Shown here: piece after piece, positions 25,120-33,834 of the stretch
Layout of the letters: every line of letters starts with the position of its first letter
Position numbering within the stretch: the first letter of the stretch is position 1
Source: Mesorhizobium sp. B2-7-1
GTDB lineage: Bacteria; Pseudomonadota; Alphaproteobacteria; Rhizobiales; Rhizobiaceae
Direction: 5' to 3'
Length of the DNA stretch: 35,457 nt
Assembly: GCF_006440735.1 (NCBI RefSeq)
Contig: NZ_VFUA01000066.1
Span: 1 to 35,457, forward strand
Program-made: the position numbers and the translations under genes
The notes under the pieces: model-generated
Told to the model about the DNA's origin: nothing
Databases searched by the model: none
The model's input: only the letters and a program-made list of their open reading frames with translations

Positions 25120-28100
25120 ATGCCGGCAGCCTCGGGGACTGGAAAATGGGATTTTTGGATCGACCGCGGCGGCACTTTCACCGACGTCATCGGCCGTGAT
25201 CCGCAAGGCCGGCTGCACCCTCGAAAACTTTTGTCCGAAAATCCGGAGGCTTATGCGGATGCCGCTATCCAGGGCATCCGCGATCTGCTGCGCTTGAAGG
25301 CCGGCGCCGCCATTGCCGCCGAGGCGATCGGCGACGTCAAAATGGGCACCACCGTCGCCACCAATGCGCTGCTCGAGCGCAAGGGCGATCGTGTGCTGCT
25401 CCTCATCAGCAAGGGTTTTCGCGACGCACTGCGTATCGCCTATCAGGCGAGGCCGGACATCTTCGCCAAGGAAATCATCCTGCCCGAGCAGCTCTATGAG
25501 CGGGTGATCGAGGTCAACGAGCGTGTGCGTGCCGATGGCTGCGTCGAGCGCCTGCTCGACATCGCGGCCTGCCGCCCGGCGATCGAACAGGCCAAGGCCG
25601 ACGGCATCGACGCGGTCGCCATCGTCTTCATGCATGCCTGGAAATATCCCGACCATGAAAAGGCCGTGGCCAAGGTCTGCCGCAAGATCGGCTTCAGTCA
25701 GATTTCCGTCAGCCACGAGGTCTCGCCGCTGATCAAGCTGGTCGGCCGCGGCGACACCACCGTGGTCGACGCCTATCTGTCGCCGATCCTGTCGCGCTAT
25801 GTGCAGCGGGTGGCGGGAGAGCTGGGCGCCGGCCCGCGCCTGATGTTCATGATGTCGTCGGGCGGCCTCACCGCCGCCGACCTGTTCCAGGGCAAGGACG
25901 CACTGCTTTCGGGGCCGGCGGGCGGCGTCGTCGGCATGGTCGAGACGGCCAAGCTTGCCGGTTTCGAAAAGGTCATCGGCTTCGATATGGGCGGCACCTC
26001 GACCGACGTCGCCCATTACGACGGCGAATACGAACGCGCCTTCGACACCGAGGTCGCCGGCGTGCGCATCCGCGCGCCGATGATGCGCATCCACACGGTC
26101 GCCGCCGGCGGCGGCTCGATCCTGCATTACGAGGCGGGCCGCTTCCGCGTCGGCCCGGATTCGGCCGGCGCCAATCCCGGCCCCGCCGCCTACCGGCGCG
26201 GCGGCCCGCTCGCCGTCACCGACGCCAATGTCATGCTCGGCAAATTGCAGCCCGATTTCTTCCCGGCGATTTTCGGCGCGGGCCAAGACCAGCCGCTCGA
26301 TGTCGGCACGGTTGGCGAGAAGTTCCGCGCACTTGCCGCCGAAATCGGCGATGGCCGGACGCCCGAGGCGGTCGCCGAGGGTTTCATCACCATCGCCGTC
26401 GAGAACATGGCCAACGCCATCAAGAAGATCTCGGTGCAGCGCGGCTACGACGTCACGGAATATCTCTTGAACTGCTTCGGCGGTGCCGGCGGCCAGCATG
26501 CCTGCCTGGTGGCCGACGCGCTCGGCATGGAAGCCGTGCTCATCCACCCCTTCTCCGGCCTGCTTTCCGCCTACGGTATCGGCCTCTCATCGGTCTTCGC
26601 CTCGCGCCAGCAGGGTCTGCTGCAGCCGCTTGCGGAGGAATCGCGCGCAGCGATCGAGGCGCTCATCGTGTCCTTGCGCAGCGAGGTCATCGCCGAGCTT
26701 GGCGAGCAGGGCATTGCCGAGGACGTGGTTTCAACCAAGCCTGTCTTGCACATCCGCTATGACGGCACCGATACGGCGCTGCCGGTGAATTTCGAGCATG
26801 GTTCGATCTTCCGCGCCAGAAGCGACTTCGAGGCCGCGCATAAGGCGCAGTTCGGTTTCGTCTATGACGATAAGCCGATCGTCGTCGAAACTGTCGCCGT
26901 CGAAGGCATGGACGCGGCTCGACAGGACAAGGCCGAAGCCTACGCCCCTGCCGGACCGGCAGGGATCGAGGCCAAGCCTTTGGAGAACCGGCGTTTCTAC
27001 ACCGAAGGCCGCTGGCACGAGGCTGGCGTCTATCGCCGCGAAAACCTGCGGCCGTCTTACACGGTCGCCGGACCCGCGCTGATCATCGAGCCGAACCAGA
27101 CCATCGTTGTCGAGCCGGGCTGGTGCGCCGAGATCACCAATCTCAACCACGTCGTGATCCGCCGCACGGAACGGAAGGCGCGTGCAGCGGCCCTCGGCAC
27201 CGACGCCGATCCGGTGATGCTGGAGGTCTTCAACAACCTCTTCATGTCGATCGCCGAGCAGATGGGTGTGACGCTGCAGAACACCGCCTATTCGGTCAAC
27301 ATCAAGGAGCGGCTCGATTTCTCCTGCGCCGTGTTCGACCGCCATGGCGCGCTGGTCGCCAACGCGCCGCACATGCCGGTGCATCTGGGCTCGATGGACC
27401 GTTCCGTCGAAACCATCATCCGCCTGAACTCCGGCGACATCCATCCGGGCGACGTGTTTGCGCTCAACGCCCCTTATAATGGCGGCACGCATCTGCCCGA
27501 CATCACGGTGGTGACGCCCGTCTTCGACGATGCGCAGAACGAGATCCTGTTCTGGGCGGCCTCGCGCGGCCATCACGCCGATGTCGGCGGCACCGCGCCG
27601 GGCTCGATGACGCCTTTGGCCACAACGGTCGACGAGGAAGGCGTGCTATTCGACAATTTCCGCATCGTCGATCGCGGCCGGTTCCGCGAGAGGGAGTTGG
27701 AGACGCTGCTCACCGACCACCCCTACCCCGCGCGCAACCCCGTCCAGAACATCGCCGACCTGAAGGCGCAGATCGCCGCCAACGAAAAGGGCGTGGCGGA
27801 ACTGCGCAAAATGGTCGCGCATTTCGGCCTCGATGTCGTCGAGGCCTATATGGGCCATGTCCAGGACAATGCCGCCGAGAGCGTGCGCCGCGTGCTGGAG
27901 CGGCTCCCCGACAGCGCGGCATATGAATACCCGACCGACACCGGCCAGGTGATCAAGGTGAAGATCACCGTCGACCGGCAAAAACGCGAGGCGACCGTCG
28001 ATTTCACCGGCACGTCGCCCGTCATGAAGAACAATTTCAACGCTCCGGAGCCGGTCGCCCGCGCCGCCGTGCTCTACGCCTTCCGCGTCATGGTCGAGGA

Positions 28101-28752
28101 CATGATCCCGATGAACGCCGGCTGCCTCAGGCCGATCAACATCGTCATCCCCGACGGCTCGATGCTGAAGCCCGCCTACCCTGCCGCCGTGGTCGCCGGC
28201 AATGTCGAGACCTCGCAGCATGTCACCAATGCGCTATTCGGCGCGATGGGCGCGATCGCCAACGCGCAAGGCACGATGAACAACCTCACCTTCGGCAACA
28301 AGAAATACCAATATTATGAGACCATCTGCTCCGGCTCGCCGGCCGGCCGGGTGAATTCGGGACGCGGCTTTGCCGGCACGTCCGGCGTTCACACCCACAT
28401 GACCAATTCGCGGCTTACCGACCCGGAGGTGCTGGAACTGCGCTTCCCCGTCGTGCTGGAAGACTTCCACATCCGCGAAGGCTCCGGCGGCAAGGGCAAG
28501 TGGAATGCCGGCGACGGCACCAGGCGCACCATCCGCTTCCTCGAAAAGATGGAATGCGCGATCCTGTCCTCTCACCGCAACCGGCCGCCCCAGGGCCTCG
28601 AAGGCGGCGGCGACGGCGAGGCCGGCTCGACCAAAGTCAGGCGCAATGACGGCTCGGTCGACGTCCTGAAGGCCTGCGACCAGACCACGCTCGAGGCCGG
28701 CGAAGCCGTCATCGTCACCACGCCGACGCCTGGAGCGTTCGGAAAAGCGTGA
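25120..28752 (+). CDS. 5-oxoprolinase/hydantoinase, fused HyuA-HyuB
   Basis: A 1210-aa protein. Residues about 8-190 are Hydantoinase A N-terminal (WIDRGGTFTDVIGRD, GTTVATNALLERKG), and about 200-520 are the Hydantoinase A ATPase-like core (FDMGGTSTDVAHYDG near 288). The region from about 697 to the end is Hydantoinase B (LEVFNNLFMSIAEQMG, APHMPVHLGSM). The fused arrangement matches eukaryotic-type OPLAH, which opens 5-oxoproline to glutamate with ATP. Related fused enzymes can act on other cyclic amides, so the substrate is inferred. No strong ribosome site precedes the ATG. Divergent from the lipoprotein gene across about 176 bp. Confidence 0.9.
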   Translation: MPAASGTGKWDFWIDRGGTFTDVIGRDPQGRLHPRKLLSENPEAYADAAIQGIRDLLRLKAGAAIAAEAIGDVKMGTTVATNALLERKGDRVLLLISKGFRDALRIAYQARPDIFAKEIILPEQLYERVIEVNERVRADGCVERLLDIAACRPAIEQAKADGIDAVAIVFMHAWKYPDHEKAVAKVCRKIGFSQISVSHEVSPLIKLVGRGDTTVVDAYLSPILSRYVQRVAGELGAGPRLMFMMSSGGLTAADLFQGKDALLSGPAGGVVGMVETAKLAGFEKVIGFDMGGTSTDVAHYDGEYERAFDTEVAGVRIRAPMMRIHTVAAGGGSILHYEAGRFRVGPDSAGANPGPAAYRRGGPLAVTDANVMLGKLQPDFFPAIFGAGQDQPLDVGTVGEKFRALAAEIGDGRTPEAVAEGFITIAVENMANAIKKISVQRGYDVTEYLLNCFGGAGGQHACLVADALGMEAVLIHPFSGLLSAYGIGLSSVFASRQQGLLQPLAEESRAAIEALIVSLRSEVIAELGEQGIAEDVVSTKPVLHIRYDGTDTALPVNFEHGSIFRARSDFEAAHKAQFGFVYDDKPIVVETVAVEGMDAARQDKAEAYAPAGPAGIEAKPLENRRFYTEGRWHEAGVYRRENLRPSYTVAGPALIIEPNQTIVVEPGWCAEITNLNHVVIRRTERKARAAALGTDADPVMLEVFNNLFMSIAEQMGVTLQNTAYSVNIKERLDFSCAVFDRHGALVANAPHMPVHLGSMDRSVETIIRLNSGDIHPGDVFALNAPYNGGTHLPDITVVTPVFDDAQNEILFWAASRGHHADVGGTAPGSMTPLATTVDEEGVLFDNFRIVDRGRFRERELETLLTDHPYPARNPVQNIADLKAQIAANEKGVAELRKMVAHFGLDVVEAYMGHVQDNAAESVRRVLERLPDSAAYEYPTDTGQVIKVKITVDRQKREATVDFTGTSPVMKNNFNAPEPVARAAVLYAFRVMVEDMIPMNAGCLRPINIVIPDGSMLKPAYPAAVVAGNVETSQHVTNALFGAMGAIANAQGTMNNLTFGNKKYQYYETICSGSPAGRVNSGRGFAGTSGVHTHMTNSRLTDPEVLELRFPVVLEDFHIREGSGGKGKWNAGDGTRRTIRFLEKMECAILSSHRNRPPQGLEGGGDGEAGSTKVRRNDGSVDVLKACDQTTLEAGEAVIVTTPTPGAFGKA

Positions 28753-28768
28753 GATTCGCATCAGCCTG

Positions 28769-28797
28769 CCGTCAACAGGCTGTCACCTGCCTGTCAT
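28769..28797 (+). promoter_or_regulatory. Pho box (PhoB binding site) upstream of btaA
   Basis: CTGTCAC (28780-28786), a 4-nt spacer and CTGTCAT (28791-28797) form a near-perfect Pho box. CCGTCAA (28769-28775) is a third repeat at the same 11-bp period. It lies 50 bp before the btaA start chosen here. PhoB control of DGTS synthesis genes is known in Sinorhizobium meliloti. Confidence 0.88.
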
Positions 28798-28846
28798 GAC
28801 GCTGCGCTACCCGCTTGCGCCAACGCAAATGGGGAATCACCTTTCC

Positions 28847-30094
28847 ATGTCGGACGTATCCGGAGAACTCGTTTATCGTCGAGGCAAGGAAGTCGGAAAG
28901 GCCGTCTACCAGAACCGCGCATTGTCGAAGGACGGCATTTCCGAGCGGTTGTTCGCTTTCCTCTTCTCCGGCCTCGTCTATCCGCAGATCTGGGAAGACC
29001 CCGATGTCGACATGGAGGCCATGCAGCTTGGCGCTGGCCATCGCGTCGTCACGATCGCGTCGGGCGGCTGCAACATCCTGGCTTACCTGACCCGCTCGCC
29101 GGCCAGGATCGATGCCGTCGATCTCAACGCCGCGCATATCGCGCTGAACCGCATGAAGCTGGAAGCGGTGCGCCATTTGCCGTCGCAGGGCGACCTGTTC
29201 CGCTTCTTCGGCGCCGCCGGCACCAGCCACAATTCCGATGCCTATGATCGCTTCATCGCGCCGCATCTCGATCCCGTCAGCCGACACTACTGGGAACGCC
29301 GCAGCTGGCGCGGGCGTCGCCGCATCTCGGTCTTCGACCGCAACTTCTACCAGACCGGCCTGCTCGGCCTCTTCATCGCCATGGGCCATCGCGTCGGCAA
29401 GCTGTTCGGTGCCGACCCGGCCGGCATCATGAAGGCGCAGAACGTCGGCGAGCAGCGCCGCTTCTTCAACGAGGAGTTGGCGCCGGTCTTCGACAGGAAG
29501 CTGCTGCGCTGGGCGACCTCGCGCAAGGCTTCGCTGTTCGGCCTCGGCATTCCGCCGGCCCAGTATGATTCCCTGATCACCTCCGGCGACGGCTCGATGG
29601 CCAGCGTCTTGAAGGCGCGGCTTGAAAAGCTCGCCTGCGACTTCCCGCTCAAGAACAACTATTTTGCCTGGCAGGCCTTTGCCCGCCGCTATCCGCAACC
29701 CGGCGAGGCGGCGCTGCCTGCCTATCTGGAGCAGAGCAACTACAAGACAATCCGCGACAACATCGACCGCGTCGCCATCCACCACGCCAACCTGATCAAG
29801 TTCCTGGCCGCCAAGGAGGCGGGCACCGTCGACCGCTTCGTCCTGCTCGACGCGCAGGACTGGATGACCGACGATCTCCTCAACGCGCTGTGGACCGAGA
29901 TCACCCGCACGGCTTCGGTGGGCGCACGCGTCATCTTCCGCACCGCCGCGGAACCGAGCCTCCTGCCCGGCCGCGTCTCCAGTTCGCTGCTCGACCAATG
30001 GACCTACGAGGCCGACGCCTCGCGCGAATTCTCGGCGAAGGACCGCTCGGCCATCTATGGCGGCTTCCACCTTTACGTGAAGCGCACCGCATGA
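28847..30094 (+). CDS. btaA: BtaA, SAM:diacylglycerol 3-amino-3-carboxypropyltransferase
   Basis: A 415-aa protein of the DUF3419/BtaA family. It transfers the aminocarboxypropyl group of SAM to diacylglycerol, the first step of DGTS betaine lipid synthesis. Visible family segments are SERLFAFLFSGLVYPQIWEDP, TIASGGCNILAYL with IDAVDLNAAH as the SAM site, and LDAQDWM near the C-terminus. I start at the ATG at 28847 (MSDVSGEL). The frame stays open upstream to 28796, but that start lies inside the Pho box. GGGGA lies about 11 nt before the chosen ATG. The stop overlaps btaB by ATGA. Confidence 0.93.
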   Translation: MSDVSGELVYRRGKEVGKAVYQNRALSKDGISERLFAFLFSGLVYPQIWEDPDVDMEAMQLGAGHRVVTIASGGCNILAYLTRSPARIDAVDLNAAHIALNRMKLEAVRHLPSQGDLFRFFGAAGTSHNSDAYDRFIAPHLDPVSRHYWERRSWRGRRRISVFDRNFYQTGLLGLFIAMGHRVGKLFGADPAGIMKAQNVGEQRRFFNEELAPVFDRKLLRWATSRKASLFGLGIPPAQYDSLITSGDGSMASVLKARLEKLACDFPLKNNYFAWQAFARRYPQPGEAALPAYLEQSNYKTIRDNIDRVAIHHANLIKFLAAKEAGTVDRFVLLDAQDWMTDDLLNALWTEITRTASVGARVIFRTAAEPSLLPGRVSSSLLDQWTYEADASREFSAKDRSAIYGGFHLYVKRTA

Positions 30095-30756
30095 GCACGA
30101 CGGAGCTGCCGGCCAGCCATGCCGAACTGATGGACGGCGTCTACCGCTGGCAGCGCCACATCTATGACCTGACCCGCAAATACTACCTGCTCGGCCGCGA
30201 CCGCTTGATCGACGGGCTGGATGTGCCGCAAGCGGGCACCGTGCTGGAGCTCGGCTGCGGCACCGGCCGCAACATCGCGCTTGCAGCGCGCCGCTATCCG
30301 GAGGCCCGTTTCTTCGGTTTGGATATCTCGGCCGAGATGCTGGAGACGGCAAACGCCGCCATCGCTCGTGAAGGTCTTTCCGACAAGGTCAGCTTGGCAC
30401 GCGGCGACGCCACCGATTTCAACGCCAAGACCCTCTTCGGCATCGAGCACTTCGACCGCGTCTTCGTGTCCTATTCGCTGTCGATGATCCCCAGCTGGGA
30501 GAAAACCGTATCGGCTGCCCTCGCCGCGCTCGCGCCCGGCGGCTCGCTGCACGTCGTCGATTTCGGCCAGCAGGAAGGTCTGCCAAACTGGTTCCGCGCC
30601 CTGCTGCGCGGCTGGCTGCGGAAATTCCACGTCACACCGCGCGCCTCGTTGCGTGACGTGCTTGAATCGGAATCCGAGCGCGCCGGCGCAACCTTCCGTT
30701 TCAGAACGCTTTATCGCGGCTATGCCTGGCTCTCGGTAATTAAGATCGGCCTCTGA
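30091..30756 (+). CDS. btaB: BtaB, SAM-dependent N-methyltransferase of DGTS synthesis
   Basis: A 221-aa class I methyltransferase with motif I LELGCGTGRNIALA (about 49-62), LDISAEML and a post-motif LAPGGSLHVVDFG. BtaB methylates diacylglyceryl-homoserine three times to give DGTS, a phosphorus-free membrane lipid made when phosphate is scarce. It is coupled to btaA by an ATGA overlap and should share the Pho-box promoter. The longer open frame from 29890 lies within btaA and is rejected. Confidence 0.93.
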   Translation: MSTTELPASHAELMDGVYRWQRHIYDLTRKYYLLGRDRLIDGLDVPQAGTVLELGCGTGRNIALAARRYPEARFFGLDISAEMLETANAAIAREGLSDKVSLARGDATDFNAKTLFGIEHFDRVFVSYSLSMIPSWEKTVSAALAALAPGGSLHVVDFGQQEGLPNWFRALLRGWLRKFHVTPRASLRDVLESESERAGATFRFRTLYRGYAWLSVIKIGL

Positions 30757-30842
30757 TATGATAGATAGTAGTTGCGGAGTGTTGGGGCGCCATTGGTCGC
30801 CCACCGCTCTGGTTCCTACCTAAGTATCAGTTGAGGTGAGAC

Positions 30843-31151
30843 ATGTTGATGGCCGCACGCAAGCCCGCGACGGTTGGCGAAATCCTCACGGAAGAGTTCA
30901 TGCAGCCGCTCGGCCTGACACAGACGGCTTTGGCCGAGGCCATGGGCGTCCAGCGCAAGCATGTGAACGAATTGTGCAACGACCGCCGCAACGTTACCGC
31001 GGCAACCGCGCTCATCTTGGCGCGTGTATTTGGGAACAGCTCGGATTTCTGGCTGAACGTCCAGCGCCGCAGCGATCTTTGGCAAGTCATGAACTCGCCT
31101 GACGAGCGGGCGCGTGTGGATCGCGCCAAACCTTTGCCGACCGCCGCGTAA
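30843..31151 (+). CDS. higA: HigA-family antitoxin (XRE helix-turn-helix), no HigB found
   Basis: A 102-aa protein. Residues about 12-75 (GEILTEEFMQPLGLTQTALAEAMGVQRKHVNELCNDRRNVT) form the HigA-type helix-turn-helix, followed by NSSDFWLNVQRRSDLW, the typical ending. HigB toxins normally precede HigA, yet only 86 bp separate it from btaB and no toxin frame fits there or downstream. GAGGTGAG precedes the ATG. A GGGCG/CGCCC dyad at 30785-30802 may be its operator. It could be a solitary regulator or antitoxin remnant. The local base composition is less GC-rich. Confidence 0.85.
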   Translation: MLMAARKPATVGEILTEEFMQPLGLTQTALAEAMGVQRKHVNELCNDRRNVTAATALILARVFGNSSDFWLNVQRRSDLWQVMNSPDERARVDRAKPLPTAA

Positions 31152-31187
31152 GCACGTTTGCGGCGACCGTCGATCAGGTCCCTCTAG

Positions 31188-32570
31188 CTAGTGCAGCGCC
31201 TTCACCAGCGCTCCCACCATCGTCTGTGGACGATAGCCGAACTTGGCCGGCGTCAGCCCAAGCCGCACCACGACCAGTTGCTCCGAGGGGATGATCGCCA
31301 CTGTCTGGCCGTCATGGCCCTCCATCCAGTAGGTGTCCTTGGGCAGGCCTGCAGTGACGCCCGCGCCGGGATTTCCCTCGTCGCCCGGACCTTCGATCCA
31401 CAATTGCCCCTTGCCATACACCTTCGAGGCCTGCGCCGGCTCGCGCATCCAGTCGACGAAACCGGCGGGCAGGATCTGGTTGCCGTTCCAGACGCCGCCC
31501 TGCAGCAGGAACTGGCCGAAGCGCGCCCAGTCATGCGCGGTGGCGTAGAGATAGGACGAGCCGACAAAGGTGCCCTGCTCGTCGGTTTCGAGGACCGCGC
31601 TGTGCATGCCGAGCGGCTCGAACAGCTCCGTGCGCGGCCATGCCAGCGCCTTCGCCTTGTCGCCGATCGCGTCCTGCCACAGCCGCGACAGCATCACCGC
31701 CGTGCCGCTCGAATAAGAAAACACTTTGCCCACATCGCCGGTCAGCGGCTTCGCCGCGGCGAAGCCAGCCATGTCCGGCTCGAGGTAGAGCATGCGCGTC
31801 ACGTCGGCGACGTCGCCATAATCCTCGTTGAACTCCAGCCCGCTCGACATCGCCATCATGTCGGCAAGGCTGATGGCGGCGCGGCCATCGGCCTTCCACG
31901 GCGCGAAAAGGCCCTTGTTGTCGACCGCCATCTTGCCGTCCTTGACCAGCGTGCCGATGATCGCGGCATTCACCGTCTTGGTCATCGACCAGCCGAGCAG
32001 CGGCGTCTTGGCCGAAAAGCCCTCGCCATAGCGCTCCGCGACGACGCGGCCGTTCTTGACCGCCACGATGGCGCGCATGCCGATGCCGGCCATGGCGGCA
32101 TCGTTGACGATTTTCGCGACCTCGGGATTCTGCGAGGCATCCACCCGCTCGCCGTCAGGCCACAGCGCATCTGGCTGCGTCGCCGCCGGCGGCGCGGCGC
32201 GCAGCGATGTCTGTCGTGCCTTGCCGGTATCGCCATTGGGAACCGAGGCGCAGCCGACGCCGTCGCGTTCCACCGCAACACTCTTGCCGAGAACCCACAG
32301 CAGGCCGGCGGAGACCAGTCCCCGCTCCTTGTCGACGGAGACTTTCATCAGCCTGAGCAGCGGATGGCCGAGCGCCTGCACGTCGACCGCCAGCACCTCT
32401 TTGGCGTCGCGGCCGGCGATGAAGACGTTCGAGCAGACGATCTTAGCCGAATAGCCGGAGCCGACGCGGATCAGTTCCGGCGGCGTGAAATAGAGCCAGG
32501 CGAAGAGCGCGGCCACCGCCAGGATCACAAGGCCAAGCAGCCATTTGATGAACTTCACGACAGCCCGCAT
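31188..32570 (-). CDS. Membrane-anchored serine hydrolase, class C beta-lactamase/DD-peptidase fold
   Basis: A 460-aa protein. One N-terminal membrane segment (about 8-28) is followed by a region of about 110 residues without recognised domain, then a beta-lactamase-fold hydrolase (about 145-460). The SxxK motif is S195-M-T-K198, the second motif is Y286-S-S and the third is H419-D-G. This pattern fits the broad class C/EstB/DD-peptidase group. It may act on esters, D-amino peptides or wall fragments; beta-lactamase activity should not be assumed. It diverges from the GH25 gene. Confidence 0.87.
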   Translation of the reverse strand: MRAVVKFIKWLLGLVILAVAALFAWLYFTPPELIRVGSGYSAKIVCSNVFIAGRDAKEVLAVDVQALGHPLLRLMKVSVDKERGLVSAGLLWVLGKSVAVERDGVGCASVPNGDTGKARQTSLRAAPPAATQPDALWPDGERVDASQNPEVAKIVNDAAMAGIGMRAIVAVKNGRVVAERYGEGFSAKTPLLGWSMTKTVNAAIIGTLVKDGKMAVDNKGLFAPWKADGRAAISLADMMAMSSGLEFNEDYGDVADVTRMLYLEPDMAGFAAAKPLTGDVGKVFSYSSGTAVMLSRLWQDAIGDKAKALAWPRTELFEPLGMHSAVLETDEQGTFVGSSYLYATAHDWARFGQFLLQGGVWNGNQILPAGFVDWMREPAQASKVYGKGQLWIEGPGDEGNPGAGVTAGLPKDTYWMEGHDGQTVAIIPSEQLVVVRLGLTPAKFGYRPQTMVGALVKALH

Positions 32571-32698
32571 CTTTTCCGCCCTTCGGATTCGCCGGCTCGA
32601 TTTATGTCATCGATTTGCCGCCATTGCTTCCGCAAAATCGCCGGCGTTGTCGAGCGCCGTCAATGGATTATCAACCATGTTCGGCGATCTACTGCTCC

Positions 32699-32739
32699 AT
32701 GTCGCCCAAGAGTGCGCAGCGGTTTTGGGACAACGACAT
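32699..32739. repeat. Interspersed palindromic element, copy 2
   Basis: A 41-bp element with ATGTCGCCCAA at one end and TTTTGGGACAACGACAT at the other. The arms ATGTCG/CGACAT and CCCAA/TTGGG pair. It is a second copy of the element at 22145-22187. It sits in the roughly 290-bp divergent spacer between the serine hydrolase and GH25 genes. Confidence 0.7.
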
Positions 32740-32858
32740 GGACGGACAACAGCGACTGGGGCGATCCTGTGGGGCGATCGTCCGGAGGGGGCCTGCGCGA
32801 GCAACGGCCATCTGCAAAGACCCATCAGCGGCCGGCTGAACCCGGCCTGGGAAATGCC

Positions 32859-33650
32859 ATGCGCCGTCTCGCGGCCATTTTGATGCTGACGCTGCTTAGC
32901 GCCTGCTCGACGGTGGACGATCTTTCGCCGCTGTCGCCGTCCGCGCAGACGGTCGCCGTGCGCGCGCCCAAATTCGAGGACTCCAAGCCGCATGAATGGG
33001 ACAGCGGCGCGCCGTGGAACTATGCCATCCACGGCACCGATGTTTCCAAATACCAGACCTCGGTCGACTGGCCGGCTGCCCGGGCAAGCGGCATTTCCTT
33101 CGCCTTCATCAAGGCGACGGAAGGCGGCGACCGCTTCGACGAGTATTTCAACGAGCACTGGGCGCGCACCCGGGCCGCCGGACTTCCGCGCGCCGCCTAT
33201 CATTTCTTCTATTTCTGCACGCCGGCCGAAACCCAGGCGCGCTGGTTCATCGCCAATGTCCCGAGAGACCCGTCGGCCATGCCGCCGGTGCTCGACATGG
33301 AATGGAACCCGAAATCGCCGACCTGCAGGCTGCGCCCCGATCCGGCCACCGTGCGCAGCGAAATGACCGTCTTCCTCCAGATGGTCGAGCGCTATTACGG
33401 CAAGAAGCCGATCATCTACACTTCGATCGACTTCTTCGACGACAACCAGTTGGCGACGTTCCGCGGCTATCCCTACTGGCTGCGCTCGGTCGCGGGCCAC
33501 CCGCGCGAGAAATACGGCAGCCACCCGTTCACCTTCTGGCAGTACACCGGAACCGGCATCGTGCCCGGCATGACCGGCAAGTCCGACATCAACGTCTTCA
33601 ACGGCTCGGAAGCCGCCTGGAAGAAGTGGCTGCGGCAGAACACCCGTTGA
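32859..33650 (+). CDS. GH25 lysozyme-like lipoprotein
   Basis: A 263-aa precursor. A lipoprotein signal ends LLSAC with C16 as the lipidation site. A linker of about 40 residues precedes a glycoside hydrolase family 25 domain (about 55-260). D61 in DVSKYQ and the pair D146/E148 in VLDMEWN are the family's active-site acids. WQYTGTG and the closing DINVFNG are also typical. GH25 enzymes hydrolyse the MurNAc-GlcNAc bond. The frame is open far upstream but that part is antisense to the serine hydrolase. The ATG at 32859 has GGGAA upstream. Confidence 0.91.
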   Translation: MRRLAAILMLTLLSACSTVDDLSPLSPSAQTVAVRAPKFEDSKPHEWDSGAPWNYAIHGTDVSKYQTSVDWPAARASGISFAFIKATEGGDRFDEYFNEHWARTRAAGLPRAAYHFFYFCTPAETQARWFIANVPRDPSAMPPVLDMEWNPKSPTCRLRPDPATVRSEMTVFLQMVERYYGKKPIIYTSIDFFDDNQLATFRGYPYWLRSVAGHPREKYGSHPFTFWQYTGTGIVPGMTGKSDINVFNGSEAAWKKWLRQNTR

Positions 33651-33655
33651 CATCG

Positions 33656-33689
33656 GCCGCCCCGCCTGCTTTTCGACACGGCGGGCGGC
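33656..33689 (+). terminator. GC-rich hairpin after the GH25 gene
   Basis: GCCGCCCCGCC (33656-33666) pairs with GGCGGGCGGC (33680-33689) with one bulged C. There is no T-run after it, so it may only be a weak or Rho-assisted terminator. Confidence 0.4.
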
Positions 33690-33834
33690 GAAACATGCAA
33701 CCGCTGGTAATCTGGAGCGGCGCATCCGTGCGAGTGCCTGGCGCGGCTCCTGGGCTTTGAAATCCTCGCATGCGCCTGTCCGATCCTGGTCCGGGGTCGC
33801 GATAGGCCCATGCGCCGGTCTCGGAAGGAAAGCG

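Noticed and set aside
24967..26547. A 526-codon open frame on the minus strand
   Set aside because: It lies antisense to the oxoprolinase N-terminal half, which has clear domain motifs; the minus frame has none.
28772..30352. A 526-codon open frame on the minus strand
   Set aside because: It is antisense to btaA and the start of btaB and shows only GC-bias composition.
30758..30823. A 21-codon frame between btaB and higA, considered as a HigB remnant
   Set aside because: No similarity to HigB and no ribosome site; too short to support.
31188..32570. Beta-lactamase resistance gene
   Set aside because: SxxK, YxS and HDG motifs fit a large hydrolase family; nothing shows specific beta-lactam hydrolysis, so only the fold is called.
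31191..32858. Upstream extension of the GH25 frame
   Set aside because: It is antisense to the serine hydrolase gene; the real protein starts with a lipoprotein signal at 32859.
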